This document shows positions 1-7,266 of a stretch of 42,420 bases of DNA, in pieces. The stretch spans positions 1-42,420 of the forward strand of contig JAZNLY010000008.1 in NCBI GenBank assembly GCA_045579305.1. The letters run 5' to 3'. The position numbers were made by a program, and so were the translations under genes. This stretch comes from Fimenecus sp045579305. Its GTDB lineage: Bacteria > Bacillota > Clostridia > Oscillospirales > Acutalibacteraceae. The notes beneath the pieces are model-generated. The model made no database searches and was not told the origin of the DNA. It was given only the letters and a program-made list of their open reading frames with translations. Each line of letters begins with the position of its first letter. Position 1 is the stretch's first letter.

Positions 1-9
1 CGATCACAA

Positions 10-156
10 TTCGTAGGGGCGGATGCCCACATCCGCCCGCAATAAGCTCCCATTCGCCCCAAACGGGACGATGTGGGGTGCGGGTGTCCGGTAGACACCT
101 CTGCATAGCAGGAGCACCGACCGAACCAGCAGGCGAGATCCATCGTCCCCTACAAA
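10..156. repeat. GC-rich MITE-like element with imperfect terminal inverted repeats
   Basis: The left end (10-25) and the right end (141-156) are inverted copies of each other, matching at 14 of 16 bases, with the shared core GTAGGGG. Inside are a perfect 9-bp hairpin (17-25 with 30-38, loop CCCA), a 6-bp hairpin (83-88 with 94-99) and a small 4-bp one (101-111). The GC content is far above that of the neighbouring genes. No coding region is apparent. Similar GC-rich hairpin-rich intergenic repeats are common in gut Clostridia, so a non-autonomous mobile element or dispersed repeat is the likely explanation. Copy number cannot be judged from one window. Confidence 0.6.
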
Positions 157-216
157 TAAGTCATCCCGACAAATTATAAATTCTATATTTCAGGTAAATA
201 TATAATGAGGTGGATT

Positions 217-567
217 ATGACTAACGTTAAAAAAATTTTTTCAGGATTTGTAATTGGTACAATAAATATTCTCCTTGGTGCCGGTGGTGGAATGTTGACC
301 GTGCCTTTATATAAAAAGATTGGAATGAGTCAGAAGCAAGCACAAATTAATGCAGTAGCAACAATTTTGCCAATAACAATAGTTAGTGCAATTATTTATC
401 TTATGAATGGTGATGTAAAACTTTCTGACTCTTATATTTATCTTATTCCAGGACTATTAGGAAGTGTTTTAGGGACATTTTTTATAAAGAAAATATCAAA
501 TAATGCTTTGAACATTATATTCTCTGTATTCATGATTTGGGCAGGATTGAGGTTGTTATTCAAATGA
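217..567 (+). CDS. TSUP (TauE/SafE) permease, N-terminal half protein
   Basis: This is a four-helix hydrophobic protein of about 116 residues. It carries the glycine-rich motif GAGGGMLTVPL near its N terminus, typical of the first repeat of TauE/SafE (TSUP) membrane permeases, which move sulfite, sulfonates or other anions. The usual protein is about 250 residues and contains two such repeats, so this gene encodes only half of one. I place the start at 217, where AGGTGG lies just upstream; an in-frame ATG at 205 is the alternative. The stop overlaps the start of the second half gene by an ATGA, which suggests translational coupling and a heterodimeric permease. The substrate is unknown. Confidence 0.8.
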   Translation: MTNVKKIFSGFVIGTINILLGAGGGMLTVPLYKKIGMSQKQAQINAVATILPITIVSAIIYLMNGDVKLSDSYIYLIPGLLGSVLGTFFIKKISNNALNIIFSVFMIWAGLRLLFK

Positions 568-938
568 ACTATATCATACCCATAATTGCAGGATTTTTCT
601 CAGGTTTAATAGGGTCTATGGGCTTCGGTGGTGGCGGAGTTTTAATAATATATCTTGTTATTTTTGCAAAAACCCCTCAAATTATTGCACAGGGCATAAA
701 TTTGATATTTTTCATACCCTGCGCTTTACTTGCCACTATTATATACATTTTAAAAAAACAAGTTAAAATAAAGGTAGTTTTACCTGTTATTCTTGGTGGC
801 ATTATTGGTGCAATTACTACAAGTTATTTTCTGAATTTTATTGAATCTGATTGGCTTTCAAAAATCTTTGCAGTATTTCTTATTCTTATGGGAATTACAT
901 CCATATTAAAAACCAAAACAAAAAAAGAATCCATATAG
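564..938 (+). CDS. TSUP (TauE/SafE) permease, C-terminal half protein
   Basis: This is a second hydrophobic half-permease of about 124 residues. It repeats the TSUP glycine-rich motif as GSMGFGGGGVLI and ends in a basic tail rich in Lys and Thr. The start codon sits in the ATGA overlap with the upstream half gene, with GAGGT at 547-551 as a possible ribosome site. The in-frame ATG at 537 would give a longer form but lies inside the first gene. The two products together equal one normal TauE/SafE protein. A recent frameshift that split one gene cannot be excluded, but each half is a complete four-helix repeat with its own start. A good terminator follows. Confidence 0.8.
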   Translation: MNYIIPIIAGFFSGLIGSMGFGGGGVLIIYLVIFAKTPQIIAQGINLIFFIPCALLATIIYILKKQVKIKVVLPVILGGIIGAITTSYFLNFIESDWLSKIFAVFLILMGITSILKTKTKKESI

Positions 939-948
939 ATTTGTTGAC

Positions 949-980
949 AAAAAAAGGCAGTTTTCTTTGCCTTTTTTCGT
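949..980 (+). terminator. Rho-independent terminator after the TSUP pair
   Basis: A perfect 9-bp stem (950-958 with 969-977, AAAAAAGGC/GCCTTTTTT) has a 10-base loop and ends in a T run. It closes the TSUP transcript before the decarboxylase operon promoter. Confidence 0.8.
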
Positions 981-1016
981 TATTTCTACAAAAATTTTTT
1001 TATTATTTCTTTTCTA

Positions 1017-1045
1017 TTGATAATACTATATTTATAATGTATAAT
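1017..1045 (+). promoter_or_regulatory. Sigma-A type promoter of the decarboxylase operon
   Basis: TTGATA (1017-1022) and a perfect TATAAT (1040-1045) are separated by 17 bases. The first gene of the operon starts at 1116, leaving a leader of about 65 bases in which I see no structured element. Confidence 0.75.
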
Positions 1046-1115
1046 TACTACAATACATTAAATTGGGGAATTTTGTATTTTATGTATTAATTACTTGTGT
1101 TTGGAGGCAAAAAAT

Positions 1116-2498
1116 ATGAAAGTACAGTTTACAGAAACCATATTGAGAGATGCCAACCAGTCACTTATTGCTACAAGAATGCCGTTCGCAGATTTCGAAC
1201 CTGTTCTTGAAAAGCTTAATAAAGCTGGTTACTATTCTCTTGAATGCTGGGGCGGTGCTACATTTGACTCATGTCTTCGTTACCTTAATGAAGACCCATG
1301 GGAAAGACTTCGTAATATCAAAGCTAAATGTCCTGATACAAAGCTTCAGATGCTTCTTCGTGGTCAGAACCTTCTTGGTTATAAGCACTTTCCAGATGAC
1401 GTTGTCAGAATGTTTGTTAAGAAGAGTATCGAAAACGGTATTGATGTTATCAGAATTTTCGATGCACTTAACGATGTTCGCAACATTCAGGTAGCAGTTG
1501 ATGAAACAATTAAGAACGGTGCAATTGCATCAGGTGCTATCTCTTACACAACAAGCCCTGTTCACACTCTTAAAAACTATGTTGCTCTTTGTAAAGAGAT
1601 GAGAGAAATGGGCTGTTCAACAATCTGCATTAAAGATATGGCGGGTGTTATGACCCCTGTTGAAGCAAAGGACCTTGTTGGTGCAATTAAGGATGCAATG
1701 CCGGAAATGCCAGTTATTCTTCATACTCACTGCACAACAGGTATGGCTTATATGACAATCCTTAAAGCAGTTGAATCAGGTTGCGATATTATTGATACAG
1801 CAACTTCTTGTTTCTCCGGTGGTACTGCACAGCCTGCTACAGAAACAATTCATGACGCTCTTACCGGACTTGGATATGAAACCGGTCTTGACAGAGATAC
1901 ATTGAAAGCAGTAAACGACCACTTCAAGCTACTTCGCGACCAATATCTCTCATCAGGTCTCTTGAAGCCAAAGGCTCTTGTAACAGATACAGACGCTTTA
2001 ACTTATAAAGTTCCTGGTGGTATGCTTTCAAATATGATGGCAAACCTTGAAGATATGAACGCTCTTGACAGAATGGAAGAAGCTCTTTTAGAGATTCCTC
2101 AGGTTCGTAAAGATATGGGCTATCCTCCACTTGTTACTCCTCTCAGCCAGATGGTTGGTAACCAGGCTGTTACAAACGTTCTTGTTGGTGAAAGATACAA
2201 GAACATTTCAAAGGAAATCAAGGCTTACATTAAAGGTGAATATGGTAAGGCACCCGGCGAAATCGATGCTAACCTTCTTAAGAAGGTACTTGGCGATGAT
2301 GAACCTGTTACTTGTCGTTTTGCTGACACTCTTGAACCAATGTTTGAACAGACAAAAACTGAACTTGGTAATGTAGCTAAATGTGACGAAGATGTTCTTT
2401 CATATATTGCTTTCCCTGCTCAGGCTGAAAAATTCTTTGAAGCAAGAACAGAAAAAGAAAAGAACACATTCAAATATTCAATCAAGAGAATTGACTAA
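1116..2498 (+). CDS. oadA: Oxaloacetate decarboxylase alpha subunit, carboxyltransferase domain only
   Basis: This 460-residue protein is the biotin-dependent carboxyltransferase of the OadA/PycB family. It moves the carboxyl group of oxaloacetate (or a related acid) onto carrier biotin. The N-terminal TIM-barrel motif LRDANQSL, the metal-binding HTH in VILHTHCTTG and the likely carbamylated lysine in ICIKDMAG are all present. The C-terminal conserved carboxylase region follows, but the protein stops before any biotinyl domain. That domain is supplied by a separate gene two positions downstream. The start at 1116 is chosen because GGAGG precedes it at the right distance; the upstream in-frame codon at 1095 has no such site. 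It is the first gene of a four-gene sodium-pump operon. Another decarboxylase substrate, such as methylmalonyl-CoA, is less likely from the sequence type. Confidence 0.9.
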   Translation: MKVQFTETILRDANQSLIATRMPFADFEPVLEKLNKAGYYSLECWGGATFDSCLRYLNEDPWERLRNIKAKCPDTKLQMLLRGQNLLGYKHFPDDVVRMFVKKSIENGIDVIRIFDALNDVRNIQVAVDETIKNGAIASGAISYTTSPVHTLKNYVALCKEMREMGCSTICIKDMAGVMTPVEAKDLVGAIKDAMPEMPVILHTHCTTGMAYMTILKAVESGCDIIDTATSCFSGGTAQPATETIHDALTGLGYETGLDRDTLKAVNDHFKLLRDQYLSSGLLKPKALVTDTDALTYKVPGGMLSNMMANLEDMNALDRMEEALLEIPQVRKDMGYPPLVTPLSQMVGNQAVTNVLVGERYKNISKEIKAYIKGEYGKAPGEIDANLLKKVLGDDEPVTCRFADTLEPMFEQTKTELGNVAKCDEDVLSYIAFPAQAEKFFEARTEKEKNTFKYSIKRID

Positions 2499-2510
2499 GG
2501 AGGACATAAA

Positions 2511-3110
2511 ATGGCACTATCAGAAATTCTTAGTATTTCTGCTACAGGTTTTATTGTCGTTTTAATTGTTCTTATCGTTCTTGCGGTAATTATCGTTTTA
2601 CTCTCAAAAGCAATCCAAACTGTTGAGGGCGGTGCTAAAAAAAGCGTAAAGGTAGAAAAGATAGAAACTGAAAAGTCTGTGAAAGAATCAGCTCCTGTTT
2701 CTGCTCCTGTTTCTGAACCTGTTGTTGCTCCTGCACCAGTTCAATATTCAAACGGTGTTACACTTTACAGAACTGATTATAAAACAGCAGCATCAATTAT
2801 GGCTATTGTAAGTCATGAAAGTGGTATTCCTCTTGAAAGACTTAATTTTAGTTCAATTAAACTTGATGACTCTCTTGAACTTTATAAAACTGACTATAAA
2901 ACAGCAGCATCAATTATGGCTATTATTAGTCATCAGACAGGTATTCCTCTTGAAAGACTTGCCTTCAAGTCAATCAGACTTTGTGACACACCTGAACTTT
3001 ACAAAACTGATGAAGAAACAGCAGTAAAGGTTATGGCACTCACAAGCAAAGAATCTGGAATTCCTCTCGAAAATCTTGTATTTAAATCAATCAAACTTAT
3101 TGAAAAATAA
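2511..3110 (+). CDS. OadG-like gamma subunit with triplicated 39-residue C-terminal repeat
   Basis: This 199-residue protein starts with one transmembrane helix (about residues 12-32). A charged stretch and a Pro/Val/Ala linker (about 58-78) come next, then three tandem repeats with an exact 39-residue period, starting near residues 85, 124 and 163. Each repeat follows the pattern LYxTDxxTA...IMA...GIPLExL.F.SIxL. Position between the alpha subunit and the biotin carrier, plus the membrane anchor, fits the small gamma subunit of sodium-pumping decarboxylases. Those usually end in a single short Asp/Glu-Ala-helix-SIRR segment that docks the alpha subunit; here a similar segment seems to have been tripled. 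The docking role is inference. AAGGAGG lies ahead of the start. Confidence 0.7.
   Translation: MALSEILSISATGFIVVLIVLIVLAVIIVLLSKAIQTVEGGAKKSVKVEKIETEKSVKESAPVSAPVSEPVVAPAPVQYSNGVTLYRTDYKTAASIMAIVSHESGIPLERLNFSSIKLDDSLELYKTDYKTAASIMAIISHQTGIPLERLAFKSIRLCDTPELYKTDEETAVKVMALTSKESGIPLENLVFKSIKLIEK
2763..3104 (+). repeat. Three tandem 117-bp coding repeats
   Basis: In-frame DNA copies begin at 2763, 2880 and 2997. Copies one and two agree at 95 of 117 bases by my count, including a 27-base identical run; the third copy is more diverged. This pattern suggests a fairly recent duplication of an older pair. Confidence 0.85.
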
Positions 3111-3124
3111 AGGAGAATATTAAA

Positions 3125-3553
3125 ATGAAATATGTAGTTACATTAAATGGAAATGATTATGAAGTTGAAGTAAACGAACTTAATGAAGCAGTTGTTACTG
3201 CTGTTGTTCCATCAGCAGCTCCTGTAGTTGTTGCTGCTCCGGTTGCTCCTGTAGCACCAGTTGCTCCTGTGACAGCTCCTGCTGTTGAAACAGCACCTGT
3301 TGCGCCTGCAGCTGCTCCAGCACCAGTTGCAGTTGGTGATGGTACAAAAGTTGTAGCTCCAATGCCTGGTACTGTTCTTTCAGTTAACGTTTCTGCTGGT
3401 CAGTCAGTTAACGAAGGTGATGTTCTTTTCATTCTTGAAGCTATGAAAATGGAAAACGAAATCGTTGCTCCTTGTGCAGGTACAGTTAAGCAGGTTATTG
3501 CTACTAAGGGCGCATCTGTTGCTACTGACGAAGTTCTTGCTGTTCTCGGTTAA
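3125..3553 (+). CDS. Biotin carboxyl carrier protein of the decarboxylase complex
   Basis: This is a 142-residue carrier. A short N-terminal beta segment (MKYVVTLNGNDYEVEV) is followed by a long flexible Ala/Pro/Val linker (about residues 28-70) and a C-terminal biotinyl domain. The biotinylation motif EAMKMEN is intact, with the target lysine at residue 108. The carrier shuttles carboxyl groups between the soluble carboxyltransferase and the membrane beta subunit. It sits between those partner genes, 14 bases after the gamma-like gene, with AGGAG upstream of its start. The length and layout are normal for the gamma/carrier subunits of oxaloacetate and methylmalonyl-CoA decarboxylases. Confidence 0.92.
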   Translation: MKYVVTLNGNDYEVEVNELNEAVVTAVVPSAAPVVVAAPVAPVAPVAPVTAPAVETAPVAPAAAPAPVAVGDGTKVVAPMPGTVLSVNVSAGQSVNEGDVLFILEAMKMENEIVAPCAGTVKQVIATKGASVATDEVLAVLG

Positions 3554-3570
3554 TTCAGAGGAGGCATAAC

Positions 3571-4758
3571 ATGCAAATTATAGATGCTCTTATTGAGCTT
3601 TTCAATCAATCCAATTTTGTTAATCTTCCATACCAGAACTGGATTATGATTGGTATTTCTTTTGTATTGCTTTATCTTGCAATCGTTAAGAAATTTGAAC
3701 CATTGCTTTTAATTCCTATCGCTTTTGGTATGCTTCTGGTTAACATTTATCCGGAGATTATGGCTGACCCGACCAATATATCATTTGTTGGCGATAATAA
3801 TCCATTCTTGAATCCGGATGCACACTGGTATGATTCGGGTGTACTAAGACTTATCTATGCAGGTGTTAAATCAAGTATTTTCCCATGTCTTATTTTCATG
3901 GGCGTTGGTGCAATGACAGATTTCGGTCCTCTCCTTGCTAACCCATCAAGTCTTTTACTTGGTGCTGCTGCACAGTTAGGTATTTATGTTGCATTTACAG
4001 TTGCTATGCTTTCAGGTGAGTTCACACCAGAGGAAGCTGCGTCAATTGCAATCATCGGTGGTGCAGATGGTCCTACTGCAATTTTCCTTACAGGCAAACT
4101 TGCTCCTCATCTTTTAGGTTCAATTGCCGTTGCTGCATATTCATATATGGCTCTTATCCCACTTATTCAGCCACCAATTATGAAGATGCTTACGACAAAA
4201 AAAGAACGTGAAATCAAAATGAATCAATTAAGAACAGTCAGTAAAGCTGAAAAGATTATTTTCCCAATCGTTGTTACTGTTATCTGCGTTCTTATACTGC
4301 CTTCAGTTGCTCCGCTTCTCGGTTTCCTTATGCTTGGTAATCTTTTCAAAGAAAGTGGACTTACTGACAGACTTTCTGACACAGCACAGAATTCACTTTG
4401 TAACATCGTTACAATCTTGCTTGGTACTACTGTTGGTGCTACTGCAGAAGGTTCAGCATTCCTTAACAAGAAAACATTACTTGTTATCGGTATCGGATTG
4501 CTCGCATTCGCATTCTCAACAGCTGGTGGTGTAATTTTTGCTAAACTTATGAACCTTGCAACAGGTGGTAAAGTTAATCCACTTATTGGTTCAGCAGGTG
4601 TTTCTGCTGTTCCTATGGCTGCACGTGTATCACAGGTTGAAGGAAGAAAATACAATCCTTCAAACTTCCTTTTGATGCATGCAATGGGTCCTAACGTTGC
4701 AGGTGTTATCGGTTCTGCTGTTGCAGCAGGTTTCTTACTTTCACAATTTGGCACATAA
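3571..4758 (+). CDS. oadB: Sodium-translocating decarboxylase beta subunit
   Basis: This 395-residue integral membrane protein is the beta subunit (OadB/MmdB/GcdB family). It decarboxylates carboxybiotin and couples this to sodium export. The signature IIGGADGPTAIFLTGKLAP lies near residue 160-180, and a second conserved glycine-rich region (TTVGATAEGSAFL) lies near residue 290. About ten hydrophobic segments are visible. GAGGAGG precedes the start. It is the last gene of the operon and is followed by a strong terminator. The complete set of alpha, gamma-like, carrier and beta genes suggests a working pump that yields a sodium gradient during fermentation. Confidence 0.93.
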   Translation: MQIIDALIELFNQSNFVNLPYQNWIMIGISFVLLYLAIVKKFEPLLLIPIAFGMLLVNIYPEIMADPTNISFVGDNNPFLNPDAHWYDSGVLRLIYAGVKSSIFPCLIFMGVGAMTDFGPLLANPSSLLLGAAAQLGIYVAFTVAMLSGEFTPEEAASIAIIGGADGPTAIFLTGKLAPHLLGSIAVAAYSYMALIPLIQPPIMKMLTTKKEREIKMNQLRTVSKAEKIIFPIVVTVICVLILPSVAPLLGFLMLGNLFKESGLTDRLSDTAQNSLCNIVTILLGTTVGATAEGSAFLNKKTLLVIGIGLLAFAFSTAGGVIFAKLMNLATGGKVNPLIGSAGVSAVPMAARVSQVEGRKYNPSNFLLMHAMGPNVAGVIGSAVAAGFLLSQFGT

Positions 4759-4781
4759 AAAACCCAAACACAACATATATA

Positions 4782-4816
4782 ATGCCGTAGTCGATTTGAC
4801 TACGGCATATTTTTTA
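4782..4816 (+). terminator. Terminator of the decarboxylase operon
   Basis: A perfect 11-bp stem (4782-4792 with 4798-4808) with a 5-base loop is followed by a T-rich run. It lies between two convergent genes. Confidence 0.85.
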
Positions 4817-5488
4817 TATTTTAGTAAGTACTTGTTTTCTTATCTCAATAGAGTCAGGAGTCACTGCACAGTCAAAAGCTAAAGGAACAACTCCGTTTTC
4901 TTTGGCTTTTTTTAATTCATCTGCAAATTCAGGATGCGTTATACTGTTCGGTTTAAAGCATTTTACGTCAGACATCTGAACAACAAACAAAACATAGGCT
5001 CTGTACCCTTCTGTAACGGCTTTTTGTAATTCTTTGAGATGTTTCACGCCTCGTTCTGTAGGAGCATCAGGAAAGCTAACTACACCGTCATTTTCAAGTG
5101 TTACACCTTTAACCTCAACAAATATTTTATCTGTTTCAGTTTCAACATAAATATCAAACCTTGAATTACCATACTTATATTCAGGCTTTATTAATTTAAT
5201 ATTATCAAAGAGATTGGGAATAAATTCAAGTGCAACATAGTTTACAATCTGACTATCCATATTAATCAGTTTGTCACCTTTTTCTACTGCAATCAAATCA
5301 TATTTTGTTTTACGATTTGGATTATTTGATTTCTGCAAATAGACAGTTGAATCTTTAACCAACAATTCCTTACATCTGCCCGTATTCTTCACGTGGCAAA
5401 CTTCTAACTTATTATTAATAATCACATTAGCAATAAATCTGTTAGGTCTGTTAACAAATTTACCTTTTACAATATTATCATATTTCAT
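4814..5488 (-). CDS. sfsA: SfsA family sugar fermentation stimulation protein
   Basis: The 224-residue product matches SfsA in length and pattern. It has an N-terminal OB-like part (FVNRPNRFIANVII, then CHVKNTGRCKELL) and a C-terminal nuclease-like fold. Within that fold are the acidic/lysine set typical of PD-(D/E)xK enzymes: RFDIYVE, then FVEVKGVTL, then FPDAPTERGVKHL. SfsA was named for an effect on maltose metabolism in E. coli and its biochemical role is still uncertain; DNA binding or nuclease activity has been proposed. It lies downstream of the GPH symporter gene on the same strand but is separated from it by a terminator-like hairpin, so it may have its own weak promoter. Confidence 0.88.
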   Translation of the reverse strand: MKYDNIVKGKFVNRPNRFIANVIINNKLEVCHVKNTGRCKELLVKDSTVYLQKSNNPNRKTKYDLIAVEKGDKLINMDSQIVNYVALEFIPNLFDNIKLIKPEYKYGNSRFDIYVETETDKIFVEVKGVTLENDGVVSFPDAPTERGVKHLKELQKAVTEGYRAYVLFVVQMSDVKCFKPNSITHPEFADELKKAKENGVVPLAFDCAVTPDSIEIRKQVLTKI

Positions 5489-5499
5489 AATTCACCAGT

Positions 5500-5527
5500 A
5501 AAAAACGGCGATAGTTTTCTACCGCCG
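5500..5527 (-). terminator. Terminator after the GPH symporter gene
   Basis: On the minus strand a 9-bp stem with one G-U pair (5519-5527 with 5506-5514) is followed by a run of T (A run at 5501-5505 on the plus strand). Confidence 0.75.
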
Positions 5528-5545
5528 TCCATATATTTAGTTCGT

Positions 5546-7138
5546 TTATTTTTTCTTTGCTTTTCTTTCTTCGATTTCTTTAACCATCTGTGCCTGTTTC
5601 TTTTCTGTAATTGTGTAGAAGAACATTGGCACTGCACAAGCAAACATACTGATAACACCTGAAAGAACAAGCATATTCCAGAGTGTCTGAGCACCTTCAG
5701 CTGAAATATAACCTGTTTCAGCATTGATACCTGCTGCTGCAAAAGAAATAACACCAATGAAAGCACCAACAGCCATACCAATCTTATTGATGAGTGTCTG
5801 CATTGCAAAGCATATACCTTCACCACGTTCGCCTGTTTTCCATTCAAGATAGTCAACAGTATCACCAATCATAGCATATGTGATAATGTTGTTAACACCC
5901 TGTGGAATACCAAGAAGCACAAGACCGATAGCAGCAATAACGAGCTTCCATGGTTCATCATAACCAACAAAGTACATAACGCCCATTACAAGACCACCAA
6001 AGAGATGAACAATAATATATGCCCATTTCTTTGTGAACTTCTTTGACATCCATGGAACAAGAAGTGATGCTACAAGACCACCAGGAACAACAAGAAGAGT
6101 AATCAAGCTGTACATACCTTCGTTCTGAAGAACATATTTTGCAAAGTAAAGACCACCTGTGTATGTATAAACCATTCTTGCACCGCCAAGAATACCTGAA
6201 AGTACGATAAGAAGAAGTTCTTTATTCTTAAAGAGAAGTTTCATATTGTGGCCAAAGCTTGGTGGATTATCATCTGCTGTGAAACGTTCCTTAGTGTTCT
6301 TAAAGCCATAGAAGAACATTGGAACAGCAGCAACAACAAGAACAACTGCTGCAATAAAATATGTCCATTTAAGAGTGTCAGCATTAGCGATTTCCTGTCC
6401 CTTGATAACAGTGTTAATAAATGTGTTTGCTGCTTCTTCAACTGTAAGACCCTGTTTTTCAACAAGACTAGCAATTTCAGCAGCCTTATCAACCTTAATC
6501 TGGTCAAGCATATCAGCTGAATATTTGAATTTTGCTGTAATTCCGTTTGTAATAATTGGAATAAATACAGTAACAATACCTGCACCCAATGTGCAAAGAA
6601 GACGAGTAACTGTAAGAAGATTGCCACGAACAACTGTGTCGTTAGTCATACAGGTTGAAAGTCCCCAATAAGGAACGTCAGCAACTGTGTAAACAACTGA
6701 CCAAATAACATAAATAATTGCAATAACAATGAAAGTAGATGTTGCTTTTGCCTGGAATACAGGTAAGAAACATGCAATAGTCATAATTGCAATCGGAATT
6801 GCCATCCACTTAAGATAAGGACGACATTTACCCCATTTAGTTCTTGTCTTGTCAACGATTGAACCCATAATAGGGTCGTTGAAAGCGTCAAAAATACGAG
6901 TACCAAGCATCAAATAAGCAACTGCCATTGAGCCTGCAAGTGAACCTATTGTAACACCTTCAGCACCGAAAAGAAGCGCGTCAGTCAAGAAAATTGTTAG
7001 GTAAGAACCTATAATTGTGCATACAAAGTTCTGACCAAAACCTGCGACACCATAAGCAATAGCTTCTTTAGGTTGAAGACTGCTCTTATCATCAGGATTT
7101 GTACCATAGACTTTATGCAAAAGGTCATTGATTTTCAT
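5546..7138 (-). CDS. GPH family (MelB-like) sugar:cation symporter
   Basis: This 530-residue membrane protein has about twelve hydrophobic segments. The layout is that of the glycoside-pentoside-hexuronide cation symporters: a GVAGFGQN segment near residue 31, the cytoplasmic motif IMGSIVDKTRTKWGKCRPYL around residue 90-110, and the late motif AMIGDTVDYLEWKTGERGEG. These residues line the cation and sugar paths in MelB. The sequence is longer than most members because of an insertion of about 45 residues (KVDKAAEIASLVEKQGLTVE and following). The substrate cannot be named; an arabinoside or other plant glycoside would suit the GH43 and araD genes elsewhere in the window. It has its own good promoter. 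Confidence 0.88.
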   Translation of the reverse strand: MKINDLLHKVYGTNPDDKSSLQPKEAIAYGVAGFGQNFVCTIIGSYLTIFLTDALLFGAEGVTIGSLAGSMAVAYLMLGTRIFDAFNDPIMGSIVDKTRTKWGKCRPYLKWMAIPIAIMTIACFLPVFQAKATSTFIVIAIIYVIWSVVYTVADVPYWGLSTCMTNDTVVRGNLLTVTRLLCTLGAGIVTVFIPIITNGITAKFKYSADMLDQIKVDKAAEIASLVEKQGLTVEEAANTFINTVIKGQEIANADTLKWTYFIAAVVLVVAAVPMFFYGFKNTKERFTADDNPPSFGHNMKLLFKNKELLLIVLSGILGGARMVYTYTGGLYFAKYVLQNEGMYSLITLLVVPGGLVASLLVPWMSKKFTKKWAYIIVHLFGGLVMGVMYFVGYDEPWKLVIAAIGLVLLGIPQGVNNIITYAMIGDTVDYLEWKTGERGEGICFAMQTLINKIGMAVGAFIGVISFAAAGINAETGYISAEGAQTLWNMLVLSGVISMFACAVPMFFYTITEKKQAQMVKEIEERKAKKK

Positions 7139-7170
7139 AAAATCCCTCTTTCATATAAATAATGAAATGA

Positions 7171-7199
7171 TTATAACATAACTGAATGTTTATTTCAAT
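7171..7199 (-). promoter_or_regulatory. Promoter of the GPH symporter gene
   Basis: On the minus strand TTGAAA (7199-7194) and TATAAT (7176-7171) are spaced by 17 bases, about 33 bases before the start codon. Confidence 0.75.
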
Positions 7200-7220
7200 G
7201 TTTTTTAACAAAAAATGAAC

Positions 7221-7255
7221 AGAAAAATACTCCCCTACCTTTTAAGGTAAGGGAG
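7221..7255 (-). terminator. Terminator after the M28 peptidase gene
   Basis: A 12-bp stem (7244-7255 with 7230-7241, one G-U pair) with a 2-base spacer is followed on the minus strand by TATTTTT. Confidence 0.8.
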
Positions 7256-7266
7256 AAAAATATAGT

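Noticed and set aside
851..1090. A 79-codon plus-strand frame after the TSUP pair
   Set aside because: It spans the TSUP terminator and the operon promoter and starts inside the second half gene in another frame.
4224..4754. A long open frame (176 codons) on the minus strand inside oadB
   Set aside because: It lies opposite a clear membrane subunit gene, has no ribosome site and no recognisable family; it is a shadow of the real frame.
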